This document shows, piece after piece, positions 24,663 through 32,628 of a stretch of 64,000 bases of DNA (positions within the stretch are counted from its first letter, which is position 1; every line of letters begins with the position of its first letter). Below the pieces are notes generated by a model. The model worked only from the letters and a program-made list of their open reading frames with translations. It ran no database searches and was not told the origin of the DNA. This DNA comes from Kitasatospora sp. NBC_01287 (GTDB taxonomy: Bacteria; Actinomycetota; Actinomycetes; Streptomycetales; Streptomycetaceae). The stretch covers positions 7,228,001 through 7,292,000 of the forward strand of contig NZ_JAPEPB010000001.1 in NCBI RefSeq assembly GCF_026340565.1, given 5' to 3'. The position numbers and the translations under genes were made by a program.

Positions 24663-25316
24663 ATGTGGCTGATAAAACCCCCTGGTGTCTACCGCGCCCA
24701 GGAAGACACCGATCTGCTGATCGCGAGTCTGGGCCGCGAGCGTCTGCGAGAAGGCGACGAAGTGCTCGACCTCGGCACCGGCACAGGTGCGGTGGCCCTC
24801 GCGGCGGCCGGCACCGGCGCCCGGGTCACCGCTATCGACGTCTCGCGGCGCGCCCTGGCCACGGCCTGGCTCAACGGCGCGGTGAACGGCCGGCACATCC
24901 ACGTGCTGCAGGGCGACCTGCTGGAGCCGGTGCGCGGCCGGCGGTTCGACCTGATCGCCTCCAACCCGCCGTACGTGCCGGCCGCCGCGAGCGCACCGCC
25001 CTCCCACGGCCTCGCCCGGGCCTGGGACGCCGGGCCGGACGGGCGGGCGCTGGTGGACCGGATCTGCCGCACCGGGCCGGCCTTCCTGGCGCCCGGGGGT
25101 GTCCTGCTGCTGGTGCACTCCTCGCTGTGCGGGGTCGAGGAGAGCTGTCGGGCCCTTCACCTGGCGGGGCTGCGGACCGAGGTCGTCGCCCGCCGGCGCC
25201 TCCCGTTCGGCCCCGTGATGTCGGCGCGCGCCGACTGGTTCGAGGAGCAGGGCCTGGTCGCCCCCGGGGTGCGCCACGAGGAGCTGGCGGTGATCCGCGG
25301 TGTCCGCCCCGAGTAG
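24663..25316 (+). CDS. HemK2/MTQ2-like SAM methyltransferase
   Basis: A 217-residue enzyme. SAM motif VLDLGTGTGAVALAAA, acidic ribose contact AIDVSRRALATA, and catalytic motif NPPYVP, which marks methyltransferases that modify Gln or Asn side-chain nitrogens or nucleic-acid bases. It resembles the HemK2/MTQ2 class rather than the PrmC that modifies release factors, because the N-terminal PrmC domain is absent. Its end overlaps the CDGSH gene, so the two are co-expressed. The target is unknown. Confidence 0.8.
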   Translation: MWLIKPPGVYRAQEDTDLLIASLGRERLREGDEVLDLGTGTGAVALAAAGTGARVTAIDVSRRALATAWLNGAVNGRHIHVLQGDLLEPVRGRRFDLIASNPPYVPAAASAPPSHGLARAWDAGPDGRALVDRICRTGPAFLAPGGVLLLVHSSLCGVEESCRALHLAGLRTEVVARRRLPFGPVMSARADWFEEQGLVAPGVRHEELAVIRGVRPE

Positions 25317-25587
25317 CCGGCCGGCTGCGGCGGCGCGGGTGGTCATGCCCGGTGACGTCGGTCCGGTGCTGGTGAGCGGGCCGGTCGAGATCGTGCTGCC
25401 CGACGGCACGGTGACGACGAGCGAGCGGCCGGTGGTGGCTCTCTGCGTGTGCCGGCGCAGCAAGCACTACCCGTTCTGCGACACCAGCCACCGCCGCCGC
25501 TCGGTGCCGCCCACCGAGCGGCGCGAGCAGGGCGCCGGGGAGCCCCCGCCGGAGGGCGGGACGCTCGCTGAGCCCGCCAGTCGCTGA
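25300..25587 (+). CDS. CDGSH iron-sulfur domain protein
   Basis: A 95-residue protein starting at GTG 25300, overlapping the methyltransferase by 17 nt. The motif LCVCRRSKHYPFCDTSHRRR provides the three Cys and one His that bind a 2Fe-2S cluster in CDGSH (mitoNEET-like) proteins. The preceding segment VSGPVEIVLPDG is the usual beta cap. Role: electron or cluster transfer. In many actinobacteria such genes lie beside a haem-oxygenase-like protein gene, as with the convergent gene at 25647. Confidence 0.88.
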   Translation: MSAPSSRPAAAARVVMPGDVGPVLVSGPVEIVLPDGTVTTSERPVVALCVCRRSKHYPFCDTSHRRRSVPPTERREQGAGEPPPEGGTLAEPASR

Positions 25588-25646
25588 GCCGACCGAGTCG
25601 CTGAGCGGACCGAGTCGCTGAGCGCGTCAGCCGCGTCAACGCGGGT

Positions 25647-26669
25647 TCAGGCGGCCGCCGCGGCGTCGAGCGGGGCGAGCAGGGCACTGCGCCCCTGTTT
25701 CCAGCAGGCGAGCGCGTGCCGCGCGAGGCGGTCGTCGAGCAGCGTGCTCGCGGCGAGGCCGAAGGCGATGTCGTCCGCCAGTTCCGGTTCGTCCCGGAGC
25801 AGGGCGTCGATGACACCGTGGCGCATCAGCTGTTCGTGCACCGCGTCGGCCTCGACGTGCTCCAGGTAGAAGCGGGTGCCCGCGGGCCCTGCACCGAGCC
25901 GCTCCAGGGCGGCGGCCAGGCGCGCGGAGCCGGGCGAGGAGGTGATCTCGACTCCGGCGAACTGCCCGACCAGCGCGCCGCGGTGCGCGCGGTGCAGGGC
26001 GAACAGGGACATCAGGTTGACGACCGCCAGCGCGGCCGCGGGCGCGTGGTCCAGGTATCGGCCGTAGCCGCTGTCGAGGTCGAGGTCGTCCATCATCTCG
26101 GCGAACAGGCGGGAGTGGGCCCGCTCGGCGCGGCCGGCGCCGTACTCGTCGTACTGGACCGCCACCATGGCCGCCTGGGCGGCGCCGTGCAGGCGCGGGA
26201 TCGCCCAGGTCTGCGGGTCGGCCTCCTTGAGGTGGTAGAGGGAGCGCAGGGCCAGGTACTCGCGGGCCTGCCACCGCTCGCCCTCGCGCAGCAGGTGGTG
26301 GGAGAGGCCGTCCCCGTCGGCCGGCTCGACCAGGAGGTCGCGCAACTGCTCGTCCAGCGGTGCCACCGCGCCGGTCTCGGCCCGCAGGGCGTCCAGGAAG
26401 GACCGTTCCAGCCGTCCGCGCAGGGCCAGCAGCCCCGGATGCCACTCCCACCCGGCGTCCACTCCCGCGAAGGAGCGGTAGTGCAGTTCGTAGCAGAGGT
26501 ACAGCGCGAGCTGGTGGTCCCCGCTCCACGGGTCGGCGGCGGCCGGGCCGGCGGACAGCGTGGCGGCAACGGGCCCGGGGCCGGCGGCGAGCAGTGTGAC
26601 GAGACGGTCGGTCAAGGGCCCGCGAGGCTGCGGCAGGGGCGGCCCGGAGCCGGTAACGGTGACACCCAC
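25647..26669 (-). CDS. Iron-containing redox enzyme, haem-oxygenase-like diiron fold
   Basis: A 340-residue helical protein. Candidate metal ligands are in YELHYRSF, in QYDEYGAGRAERAHSRLF and in FYLEHVEADAVHEQ, the pattern of haem-oxygenase-like diiron oxidases and PqqC-like proteins (established family motif). The GTG at 26669 has GGAGG 8 nt upstream; longer frames lack this. It follows a DDAH-like gene by 113 bp on the same strand and converges on the CDGSH gene. Likely an O2-activating enzyme; substrate unknown. A C-terminal Ala run is low complexity. Confidence 0.72.
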   Translation of the reverse strand: MGVTVTGSGPPLPQPRGPLTDRLVTLLAAGPGPVAATLSAGPAAADPWSGDHQLALYLCYELHYRSFAGVDAGWEWHPGLLALRGRLERSFLDALRAETGAVAPLDEQLRDLLVEPADGDGLSHHLLREGERWQAREYLALRSLYHLKEADPQTWAIPRLHGAAQAAMVAVQYDEYGAGRAERAHSRLFAEMMDDLDLDSGYGRYLDHAPAAALAVVNLMSLFALHRAHRGALVGQFAGVEITSSPGSARLAAALERLGAGPAGTRFYLEHVEADAVHEQLMRHGVIDALLRDEPELADDIAFGLAASTLLDDRLARHALACWKQGRSALLAPLDAAAAA

Positions 26670-26782
26670 GGCGGATACCTCCCGGCGAGTGGTGGCGCGT
26701 GGCGGTGTGTGGCGGCGTGTGGCGGCGTGTGGTTGGGCCCCTACCCGGAAGCGGGACCCCGATGCCTGCGCGGAGCGCCGGC

Positions 26783-27652
26783 TCACGGCCGGGCGCGGGG
26801 CGGCGGGCGCAACTGCAGGACGCAGCACTTCGGGCCGCCGCCGGCCTTGGCGAGCTCGGAGACGTCGAGCGCGACCGGCTGGTACCCGCGCTCCGCCAGT
26901 CGCCCGGCCAGGGAGCGTGCCGCCGCGGGCAGCAGGACGTGGCGGCCGTCGCTGATGGCGTTCAGCCCGAACCGCACGGCATCCTGCTCCTCGACGCGCA
27001 GCGCGGCGGGGAACAACTCGGCGAGCCGGCGTCGGCTGGCGGGTGAGAACGCCCCGGGCCAGTACATGATCTGCTCGTCGTCGAGGACGGCCAGCGCGGT
27101 GTCCAGGTGGTAGAAGCGCGGATCGAGGAGCGTCAGCCCGACCACCGGGCGCCGCAGGTGGTCGCGGGTCTCGCCGTGGGAGGCCGCCGTGGTGCGGAAG
27201 CCGTTGCCGGCCAGCACCATCCCCGCCACCAGCAGGTGGTCGCCCTCACCCTCGTTGATGTGCTCCGCGCGGCGCACCCGCTGGTAGCCGCGGCCGCGGA
27301 ACCACTTCTCGTACGCGTCGGACTCGGGCGCGCGCTGCGGATGGCGGAAGGTGGCGATCAGTGCCCTGCCGTCCACGACGGTGGCGCCGTTGGCCGCGAA
27401 GACCATGTCGGGCAGCGACGGCAGCGGCTCGATCAGCTCCACCCGGTGGCCGATGCGTAACAGGGTCTCGCGGAGCGCGCTCCACTGCTCGACCGCCAAC
27501 TGCCGGTCCACCGGCCGGTCCGGCTCCATCCACGGGTTGATCGCGTACTCCACGCGGAAGTGGGTGGGCGGACACATCAGGAAGTGGCAGGGCACAGCGG
27601 CGCGTTCGGTGCGGTTTACCGGTGCGGGCGCTGTCCTCATGGCGTTCCTCAT
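26783..27652 (-). CDS. Dimethylargininase-like hydrolase of the guanidino-modifying superfamily
   Basis: A 289-residue enzyme of the DDAH/arginine deiminase/amidinotransferase fold. Visible hallmarks: MCPPTHFRVEYAINPWM, PDMVFAANGA, EGEGDHL, the catalytic His in DPRFYHLDTAL, and the nucleophile Cys in GGPKCCVLQL. Family members hydrolyse dimethylarginine or arginine to citrulline. The ATG at 27652 has AGGAA upstream; an alternative ATG lies at 27640. Together with the diiron-fold gene downstream it forms a candidate two-gene operon. It is not similar in sequence to the five agmatine-type deiminases further right, though chemically related. Confidence 0.8.
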   Translation of the reverse strand: MRNAMRTAPAPVNRTERAAVPCHFLMCPPTHFRVEYAINPWMEPDRPVDRQLAVEQWSALRETLLRIGHRVELIEPLPSLPDMVFAANGATVVDGRALIATFRHPQRAPESDAYEKWFRGRGYQRVRRAEHINEGEGDHLLVAGMVLAGNGFRTTAASHGETRDHLRRPVVGLTLLDPRFYHLDTALAVLDDEQIMYWPGAFSPASRRRLAELFPAALRVEEQDAVRFGLNAISDGRHVLLPAAARSLAGRLAERGYQPVALDVSELAKAGGGPKCCVLQLRPPPRARP

Positions 27653-27804
27653 GGCGTTCCTGCCTTCCGCCGGCCCGCGTCGCGCGGGCTACAGCACCAC
27701 GCTGCCCGACCCGCACCCGTGACGCGCGCCGGGGCGCGGGGGCGTGGGCGGAGGACGCGGGCGGGGGCGAGGACGAGGACGAGGACGAGGACGAGAGCGA
27801 CAGG

Positions 27805-28431
27805 TCAGGCCCGGGCGGTGGCGACGGCCGCGCGGGTCAGGGTGGTGGCGGTGCGGACGGCGCTGGCGATGGCGGCCTCGGGGTCGAGGTGGAGCAGGTC
27901 GGTCAGCACGAAGAGGGCCTCGGCGCTCATGGCGACGGCCAGGTCGCGCTTCAGCTGGGCCAGGGCGTCGGGATCGGTGGCGCCGAGCGAGTCGCCGACC
28001 GGTTCGAGCGCGTGGTCGATGAGCCCCAGGCGCAGCGCGGGGCGGGTGGCGGCGGCGGTGGGGCGGGTGATGGTGGCCGCGATCATCGCGCGGGTGGCGC
28101 CCTGGTGGGCGAGGACCAGGCGCATCAGGTGCTCGGTCGCGGCCGCGACGCGCCGCACGGGGTCGGTGGAGTCGGCGACGGCGCGCAGTGCCTCGCCCGG
28201 GGTCGGCCACTCGCCGGCCATGGCCTCCCGGAGCAGGCTCGCCAGGTCGGGGAAGTAGCGGTAGGCGGTGGCCTCGGAGACCAGCGCCGCCTTGGCGACC
28301 TCGGGCATGGTCACCTCGCGCCCGGTGCGCATCAGCTCCACCGCGGCCGTGACGATCGCCGCGCGGGTGCGCAGCTTCTGGTTGGTGCGGCCGTTCGCAC
28401 TCGGGGGAGTCTTCGATTCCGTTTCCTGCAT
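27805..28431 (-). CDS. TetR family regulator
   Basis: A 208-residue repressor with helix-turn-helix RTRAAIVTAAVELM..VTMPEVAKAALVSEATAYRYFPD at residues about 20-65. The rest is a helical ligand domain. GGAG precedes the ATG at 28431. Divergent from the cupin-hydrolase gene; the shared 100-bp gap holds a promoter and an inverted repeat (28470-28510), so it probably represses that gene. Confidence 0.85.
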   Translation of the reverse strand: MQETESKTPPSANGRTNQKLRTRAAIVTAAVELMRTGREVTMPEVAKAALVSEATAYRYFPDLASLLREAMAGEWPTPGEALRAVADSTDPVRRVAAATEHLMRLVLAHQGATRAMIAATITRPTAAATRPALRLGLIDHALEPVGDSLGATDPDALAQLKRDLAVAMSAEALFVLTDLLHLDPEAAIASAVRTATTLTRAAVATARA

Positions 28432-28469
28432 GGCTCCACTGTACAAGCCGACTCCAATGACGAGAGAGC

Positions 28470-28510
28470 ACTTGCACGAGTTCGCGCGACCGCACTACAG
28501 TCATGCAAGT
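28470..28510 (+). promoter_or_regulatory. Promoter with flanking inverted repeat
   Basis: TTGCAC (28472-28477) and TACAGT (28496-28501) are separated by 18 bp, a good sigma-70-type promoter for the plus-strand gene. ACTTGCA at 28470-28476 and TGCAAGT at 28504-28510 are inverted copies bracketing it, a candidate TetR site. Confidence 0.5.
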
Positions 28511-28532
28511 CAACTCTCACGAAGGGCCGTCC

Positions 28533-29837
28533 GTGACATCACACGTCTCCGTCGTCACCCCTGGTGGCGGTGAGGTGATCGACCTGGGGCAGGCCCGGAT
28601 CCGCGTCCTGGAGGACGGCGGCACCACCGCGCACCGCCTCGGCGTCGCCGAGATCACCGTCCCGCCGCACACCGCCGGTCCGCCCCAGCACCGCCACGCC
28701 CAGCACGACGAAGGCTTCTACGTGGTCTCCGGCACAGCCAGGTTCACCGTCGGCCACGACGTGCACGAGGCGCCGGCCGGGACGCTGGTCATGGTCCCGC
28801 CGGGTGCCCCGCACACCTTCGCCAATCCGGGCGACCGGCCGCTGGTCATGATCAACACCTTCACCCCGGACCTGTACGTCCAGTACTTCCGGGACCTGCG
28901 CGACATGATCGCCGCCGGTGGCGCGATGACCCCGCACCACATCTCCCAGGTGATGGGCCGCTATGCCACCACGGCGGTCACCGACCACGACCTCACGAAC
29001 AGGAAGTCGACCCAGATGACTGACTCCGCCCCCGCCACCCGCACCGTCGACCTGCGCGACGGCCTGAGCATCACCCTCCAGGAGTTCGGCGAGAACGCCG
29101 ACGGCACCGGCGTGCTGGTGCTGCACGGCGGCGCCGGACCGCGTTCGATCGCCGGCCTCGCCGCCGGCCTGGCCCCGTACGCCCGCGTCCTGCTGCCGAC
29201 CCACCCGGGCTTCGACGGCACGCCGCGCCCCGAGGAGACCGACAGCATCGCCGACCTGGCCACCGCCTACCTCGACCTGCTCGACGAGCTCGGGCTGCAC
29301 GGGGTGCTGGTGATCGGCAACTCGGGCGGCGGCTGGATCGCCGCCGAGATGGCGCTGCGCGACACCCGCAACCGGATCGCGAGCCTGGTCCTGATCGGCG
29401 CCACCGGCATCGCCCCCGAGCCCGCGCACACCATCGCGGACCCCGCCGCGCTCGGCCCGGCCCGCACCAGCGAACTGGCCTTCCACAACCCGGCCCTGCG
29501 CCCGGACGCCGCCGCGTTCAGCGAGGAGCAGAAGGCCGTCATAGCCGCCAACCAGAGCACCCTGGCCCGCTACGCCGGCCCGCTCGGCCACGACCCGAAG
29601 CTGCGCGGCCGCCTGCACCGCGTCACCGTCCCGGTGCTCGTGCTGGCCGGCGAGCAGGACGGCATCGTGCCCCTCGGGTACGAGCGCGCCCTGGCCGACT
29701 CCTTCCCGCACGCCACCTTCCGCCCGATCGCCGAGGCCGGGCACTTCCCGCACCTGGAGCAGCCGGCCGTGGTCCTCGCCGCCATCGGCGAGTTCGTCGA
29801 CGGTGAGGTGAAGCCCGAGGAGAAGCCCGAGGACTGA
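28533..29837 (+). CDS. Cupin fused to an alpha/beta hydrolase
   Basis: A 434-residue fusion. Residues 1-135 form a cupin with metal-ligand candidates His53, His55, Glu60 and His94 (PQHRHAQHDEGFYVVSG; PPGAPHTFANPG). Residues about 165-430 form an alpha/beta hydrolase with nucleophile Ser264 (IGNSGGGW), Asp376 (AGEQDGIVP) and His404 (EAGHFPHLEQ). GTG 28533 has GAAGG upstream; ATG 28503 is in frame and would suit a leaderless message. The hydrolase part begins MTDSAPATRTVDL at codon 162 with AGGAAG upstream (ATG 29016), as if two genes became joined or as if a shorter hydrolase is also made. Under probable control of the divergent TetR. Substrate unknown. Confidence 0.8.
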   Translation: MTSHVSVVTPGGGEVIDLGQARIRVLEDGGTTAHRLGVAEITVPPHTAGPPQHRHAQHDEGFYVVSGTARFTVGHDVHEAPAGTLVMVPPGAPHTFANPGDRPLVMINTFTPDLYVQYFRDLRDMIAAGGAMTPHHISQVMGRYATTAVTDHDLTNRKSTQMTDSAPATRTVDLRDGLSITLQEFGENADGTGVLVLHGGAGPRSIAGLAAGLAPYARVLLPTHPGFDGTPRPEETDSIADLATAYLDLLDELGLHGVLVIGNSGGGWIAAEMALRDTRNRIASLVLIGATGIAPEPAHTIADPAALGPARTSELAFHNPALRPDAAAFSEEQKAVIAANQSTLARYAGPLGHDPKLRGRLHRVTVPVLVLAGEQDGIVPLGYERALADSFPHATFRPIAEAGHFPHLEQPAVVLAAIGEFVDGEVKPEEKPED

Positions 29838-29851
29838 GGCCGCACGGTCGT

Positions 29852-29881
29852 CGCCGCCCGGCCGGTCCCGGTCGGGCGGCG
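29852..29881 (+). terminator. Hairpin terminator, 13-bp stem with one mismatch
   Basis: 29852-29864 pairs with 29869-29881 (12 of 13 bp), 15 bp after the cupin-hydrolase stop. Confidence 0.65.
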
Positions 29882-30187
29882 CCCTGGTGAACAGCCCGGG
29901 TGACCCGCCCTGGTGACCCGCTGTTGTTGCGGCGGCATTGCAGCTTGCGCCGCCGCTCGGTGGGACGACCCGGGCTGACCTGCGCCGATGCCGGCGCACC
30001 TGGGACCGCCCGCGGATTTTGGCGCCGCCGGGTCCGACGCCTCGACTACAGTCGGCTGCCGTGCGCGCCTGTTCGGGGGCGTGCCTGTTCGGTGCGGGCC
30101 TGTCGGTGCGGGCCTGTCGGTGCGGGCCAGTTCGGCACCCGCCTGTCCGGTGCGTGCCCGGCCGGTCCGCGGACGAGGGAGGAACCT
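29882..30187. other. Intergenic region with short GGTGCGGGCCTGTC repeats
   Basis: About 300 bp without a credible gene. Around 30070-30150 a 14-bp motif (ggtgcgggcctgtc) recurs three to four times with variations. The promoter of the LLM oxidoreductase gene must lie here; GGGAGG just before 30188 is its ribosome site. Confidence 0.5.
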
Positions 30188-31207
30188 GTGCCGCTGCCCG
30201 CGGAGCCACTGAGGAAGCTGGGCTTCCTGACGATCGGGTCGTTCGAGGAGGAGGACCCCGGGCGGGGCCACGAGGCGACGCTCGACCTCATCGAGCTGGG
30301 TGAGCGGCTCGGCTTCGACAGCGTCTGGGTGCGCCACCGCCATCTGCAGTTCGGCATCTCCTCGCCGGTGGCCGTCCTGGCGGCGGCCTCGCAGCGCACC
30401 GGCCGGATCGAGCTGGGCACGGCGGTCATCCCGCTGGGCTGGGAGAACCCGCTGCGACTGGCCGAGGACCTGGCGACGGTCGACATCCTCTCCGGCGGCC
30501 GACTCAACCCCGGTGTCAGCGTGGGGCCGCCGATGCACTACGACCGGGTCAGGTCCGCGCTCTACCCCGACACCGCCGACCTGGAGGACTTCGGCTACGG
30601 CCGCGTCCAGCGGCTGCTGGACCTCGTCCGGGGCGAGCAGGCCAGTGACTTCGGCGGGACCGAGGGCTTCGAGGTGTTCTCCCGCCGCGTCCAGCCCCAC
30701 GCCCCGGGCCTGGGGCGGCGGTTGTGGTACGGCGGTGGCAGCCTGCGGTCGGCGCGGTGGGCCGGCGAGCACGGGATGAACCTGCTGACCAGCAGCGTGG
30801 TGAAGGCCGAGGAGTCCGAGGACTTCGCCGAGATCCAGCGCTCGCAGATCAAGGCGTTCCGGGCCGCCCACCCGGAGGGCGACCGCGCCCGGGTGTCCCA
30901 GGGCCTCGTGGTGATCCCCACCGACACCGCCACGCGGGAGCAGCGGGCCAAGTACGAGGAGTACGCGCGCAAGCGGGCGCCGCGCACCGCCGTCCCACAG
31001 GGGCCGGCCCGCCTGATGTTCGCCCCCGACCTCGTCGGCGGCTCCGCGGAGATCGCCGAACTGCTGTACGCCCACCCGGCGTTCCGCGAGGTCGACGAGG
31101 TCGCCTTCGCGCTGCCCTTCACCTTCGACCGCGAGGACTACGTCCAGATCCTCACGGACATCGCCACCCGACTCGCCCCCGTGCTCGGTTGGCAGCCGGC
31201 GGCCTGA
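30188..31207 (+). CDS. LLM-class flavin-dependent oxidoreductase
   Basis: A 339-residue luciferase-like enzyme: KLGFLTIGSFEEEDPG, LGFDSVWVRHRHLQFG, IELGTAVIPLGWENPLRLAEDLATVD in pieces and LSGGRLNPGVSVG. The GTG at 30188 has GAGGGAGG seven bases upstream; upstream open frame is rejected because it covers the repeat tract. It converges on an Lrp-type regulator gene. Substrate unknown. Probably FMN-dependent. Confidence 0.82.
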   Translation: MPLPAEPLRKLGFLTIGSFEEEDPGRGHEATLDLIELGERLGFDSVWVRHRHLQFGISSPVAVLAAASQRTGRIELGTAVIPLGWENPLRLAEDLATVDILSGGRLNPGVSVGPPMHYDRVRSALYPDTADLEDFGYGRVQRLLDLVRGEQASDFGGTEGFEVFSRRVQPHAPGLGRRLWYGGGSLRSARWAGEHGMNLLTSSVVKAEESEDFAEIQRSQIKAFRAAHPEGDRARVSQGLVVIPTDTATREQRAKYEEYARKRAPRTAVPQGPARLMFAPDLVGGSAEIAELLYAHPAFREVDEVAFALPFTFDREDYVQILTDIATRLAPVLGWQPAA

Positions 31208-31248
31208 GCACCGGCAGCTGATCCCGCGCCTGATCCCGTGCCTGACCC

Positions 31249-31362
31249 GCGTCCGACCCCGCGCCGGGCCCCGCGTCCGACCCCGCGCCGGGCCCCGCGT
31301 CCGACCCCGCGCCGGGCCCCGCGTCCGACCCCGCGCCGGGCCCCGCGTCCGACCCCGCGCCG
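31249..31362. repeat. 24-bp tandem repeat, about 4.7 copies
   Basis: The unit gcgtccgaccccgcgccggg+cccc recurs exactly at 31249, 31273, 31297 and 31321 and partially at 31345. It lies between two convergent genes, just after the oxidoreductase stop. Near-perfect identity suggests recent slippage expansion. Not a CRISPR, since there are no spacers. Confidence 0.9.
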
Positions 31363-31374
31363 ACCCCGCCCCGG

Positions 31375-32472
31375 TCAGCGGACGCCCGCCGGTGGCTCCG
31401 CGGCGGCGGGGGCCGGGACTCGGCGGTGCTCGCGCGTCGTGGTGCCGGGGGCGGACCAGAGGTCGGCCGGCACGACGCCCAGGGACCGCCCGTGCGGATC
31501 GAGCAGGTGGCCCAGCAGCTTGTCCTGGCGCAGGATGACCGCCCGGTCGACGATGTCCAGGCTCGGGTGCCTGGTCGCCACCTGCGTCTCGAAGCGCAGG
31601 ACATCGGGCAGGGAGTGCAGGCTCACCTCCAGGATGAGGTTGTACGGTCCGCTGATGGCAGCGCAGTTGCGGACCTCCGGGTACCGGACGAGCGCCTGGC
31701 CGACCTCCGGGAGGTCGGCGGGCGGTACCCGCGCCCAGAAGGTGACCGAGACCGGCCAGCCCCCCAGCGGGCGGGCGAAGTCGCAGCGGAAGGTGATCAG
31801 TCCGAGGTCGCCGAGCCGGTCGATCCGGCGCTTCACGGTGGAGGCGCTGGTGTCCAGCGCCGTGGCCACCGCCTGGTAGGAGGCCCTGCCGTCGACCGCC
31901 AGCCGCCCCAGGATCGCCCGGTCGAAGGCGCTGATGTCCAGCGGCCCCCGGCGGGCGCGTGGTCCGCCCGGCGGCTCGGCCAGTTGGGCGCGCTGGCCGG
32001 GGTCGAGCGCGGCGATGCGCCAGCTGCCGCCCTCGGTGAACATGTGCGTCACGATCCGGGTGCGCACGGCGGTCACGCCTGCCACGGCGGGTAGTTGGTC
32101 GAGGGTGTAGCGGGACATGGCGAGCAGGTCGCGCGTCGACACCGTCACCAGGAGGTCGTGGCTCCCGGCCGGGCGCTCGATGGTGAGCGCGTGGGCGTGG
32201 CCGCTCAACTCCCGGGCCACGGCGGCGGCGCTGCCGACGGCGCACTCGACCTCCACGAAGGCCACGCAGATGTGGTCGAAGAGCAGCGGGCCGGGCGAGC
32301 CCAGGATCCAGGCCTCACCGCGGCGCGCCAGCCGGCTCCAGCGCCGGGCGACGGTGACCGGGTCCACCCCGAGCGCCTGGCCGAGCACCGTCCACGAGGC
32401 CCGCGGGCGCAGCTGCAGGGCGTGGACGAGCGCCAGGTCCTCCTCGCTCAGCAGTGCGGCGTCTTCCTGCAC
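31375..32472 (-). CDS. Lrp/AsnC family regulator with two AsnC modules
   Basis: A 365-residue double-length Lrp/AsnC protein. The first helix-turn-helix is near residues 10-55 (LVHALQLRPRASWTVLGQAL), the second near 180-230 (FDRAILGRLAVDGRASYQAV, STVKRRIDRLGDLGL). Each is followed by a ligand-binding ferredoxin-like (RAM) region. It is divergent from the lactate-monooxygenase-like gene across 156 bp, so it likely controls it in response to an amino or hydroxy acid. Confidence 0.85.
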   Translation of the reverse strand: MQEDAALLSEEDLALVHALQLRPRASWTVLGQALGVDPVTVARRWSRLARRGEAWILGSPGPLLFDHICVAFVEVECAVGSAAAVARELSGHAHALTIERPAGSHDLLVTVSTRDLLAMSRYTLDQLPAVAGVTAVRTRIVTHMFTEGGSWRIAALDPGQRAQLAEPPGGPRARRGPLDISAFDRAILGRLAVDGRASYQAVATALDTSASTVKRRIDRLGDLGLITFRCDFARPLGGWPVSVTFWARVPPADLPEVGQALVRYPEVRNCAAISGPYNLILEVSLHSLPDVLRFETQVATRHPSLDIVDRAVILRQDKLLGHLLDPHGRSLGVVPADLWSAPGTTTREHRRVPAPAAAEPPAGVR

Positions 32473-32628
32473 CCAAGTGCCCTTTCCAGCGGGATTCCTG
32501 CGTTCGCGTCACTTCCGCCGCCAAGCATCGCACTCTGGAGAGGACGGCGGCCCGGCGCCCCTGGCCCGGAGTCCGAAGCGTCCCGAGTTCGCCCGCAGTG
32601 GCGAGAGTTCGAAGAGGAAGAGCAGCTC

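Noticed and set aside
31249..31362. Possible CRISPR array
   Set aside because: The 24-bp units are contiguous, with no unique spacers, and no cas genes are present in the window.
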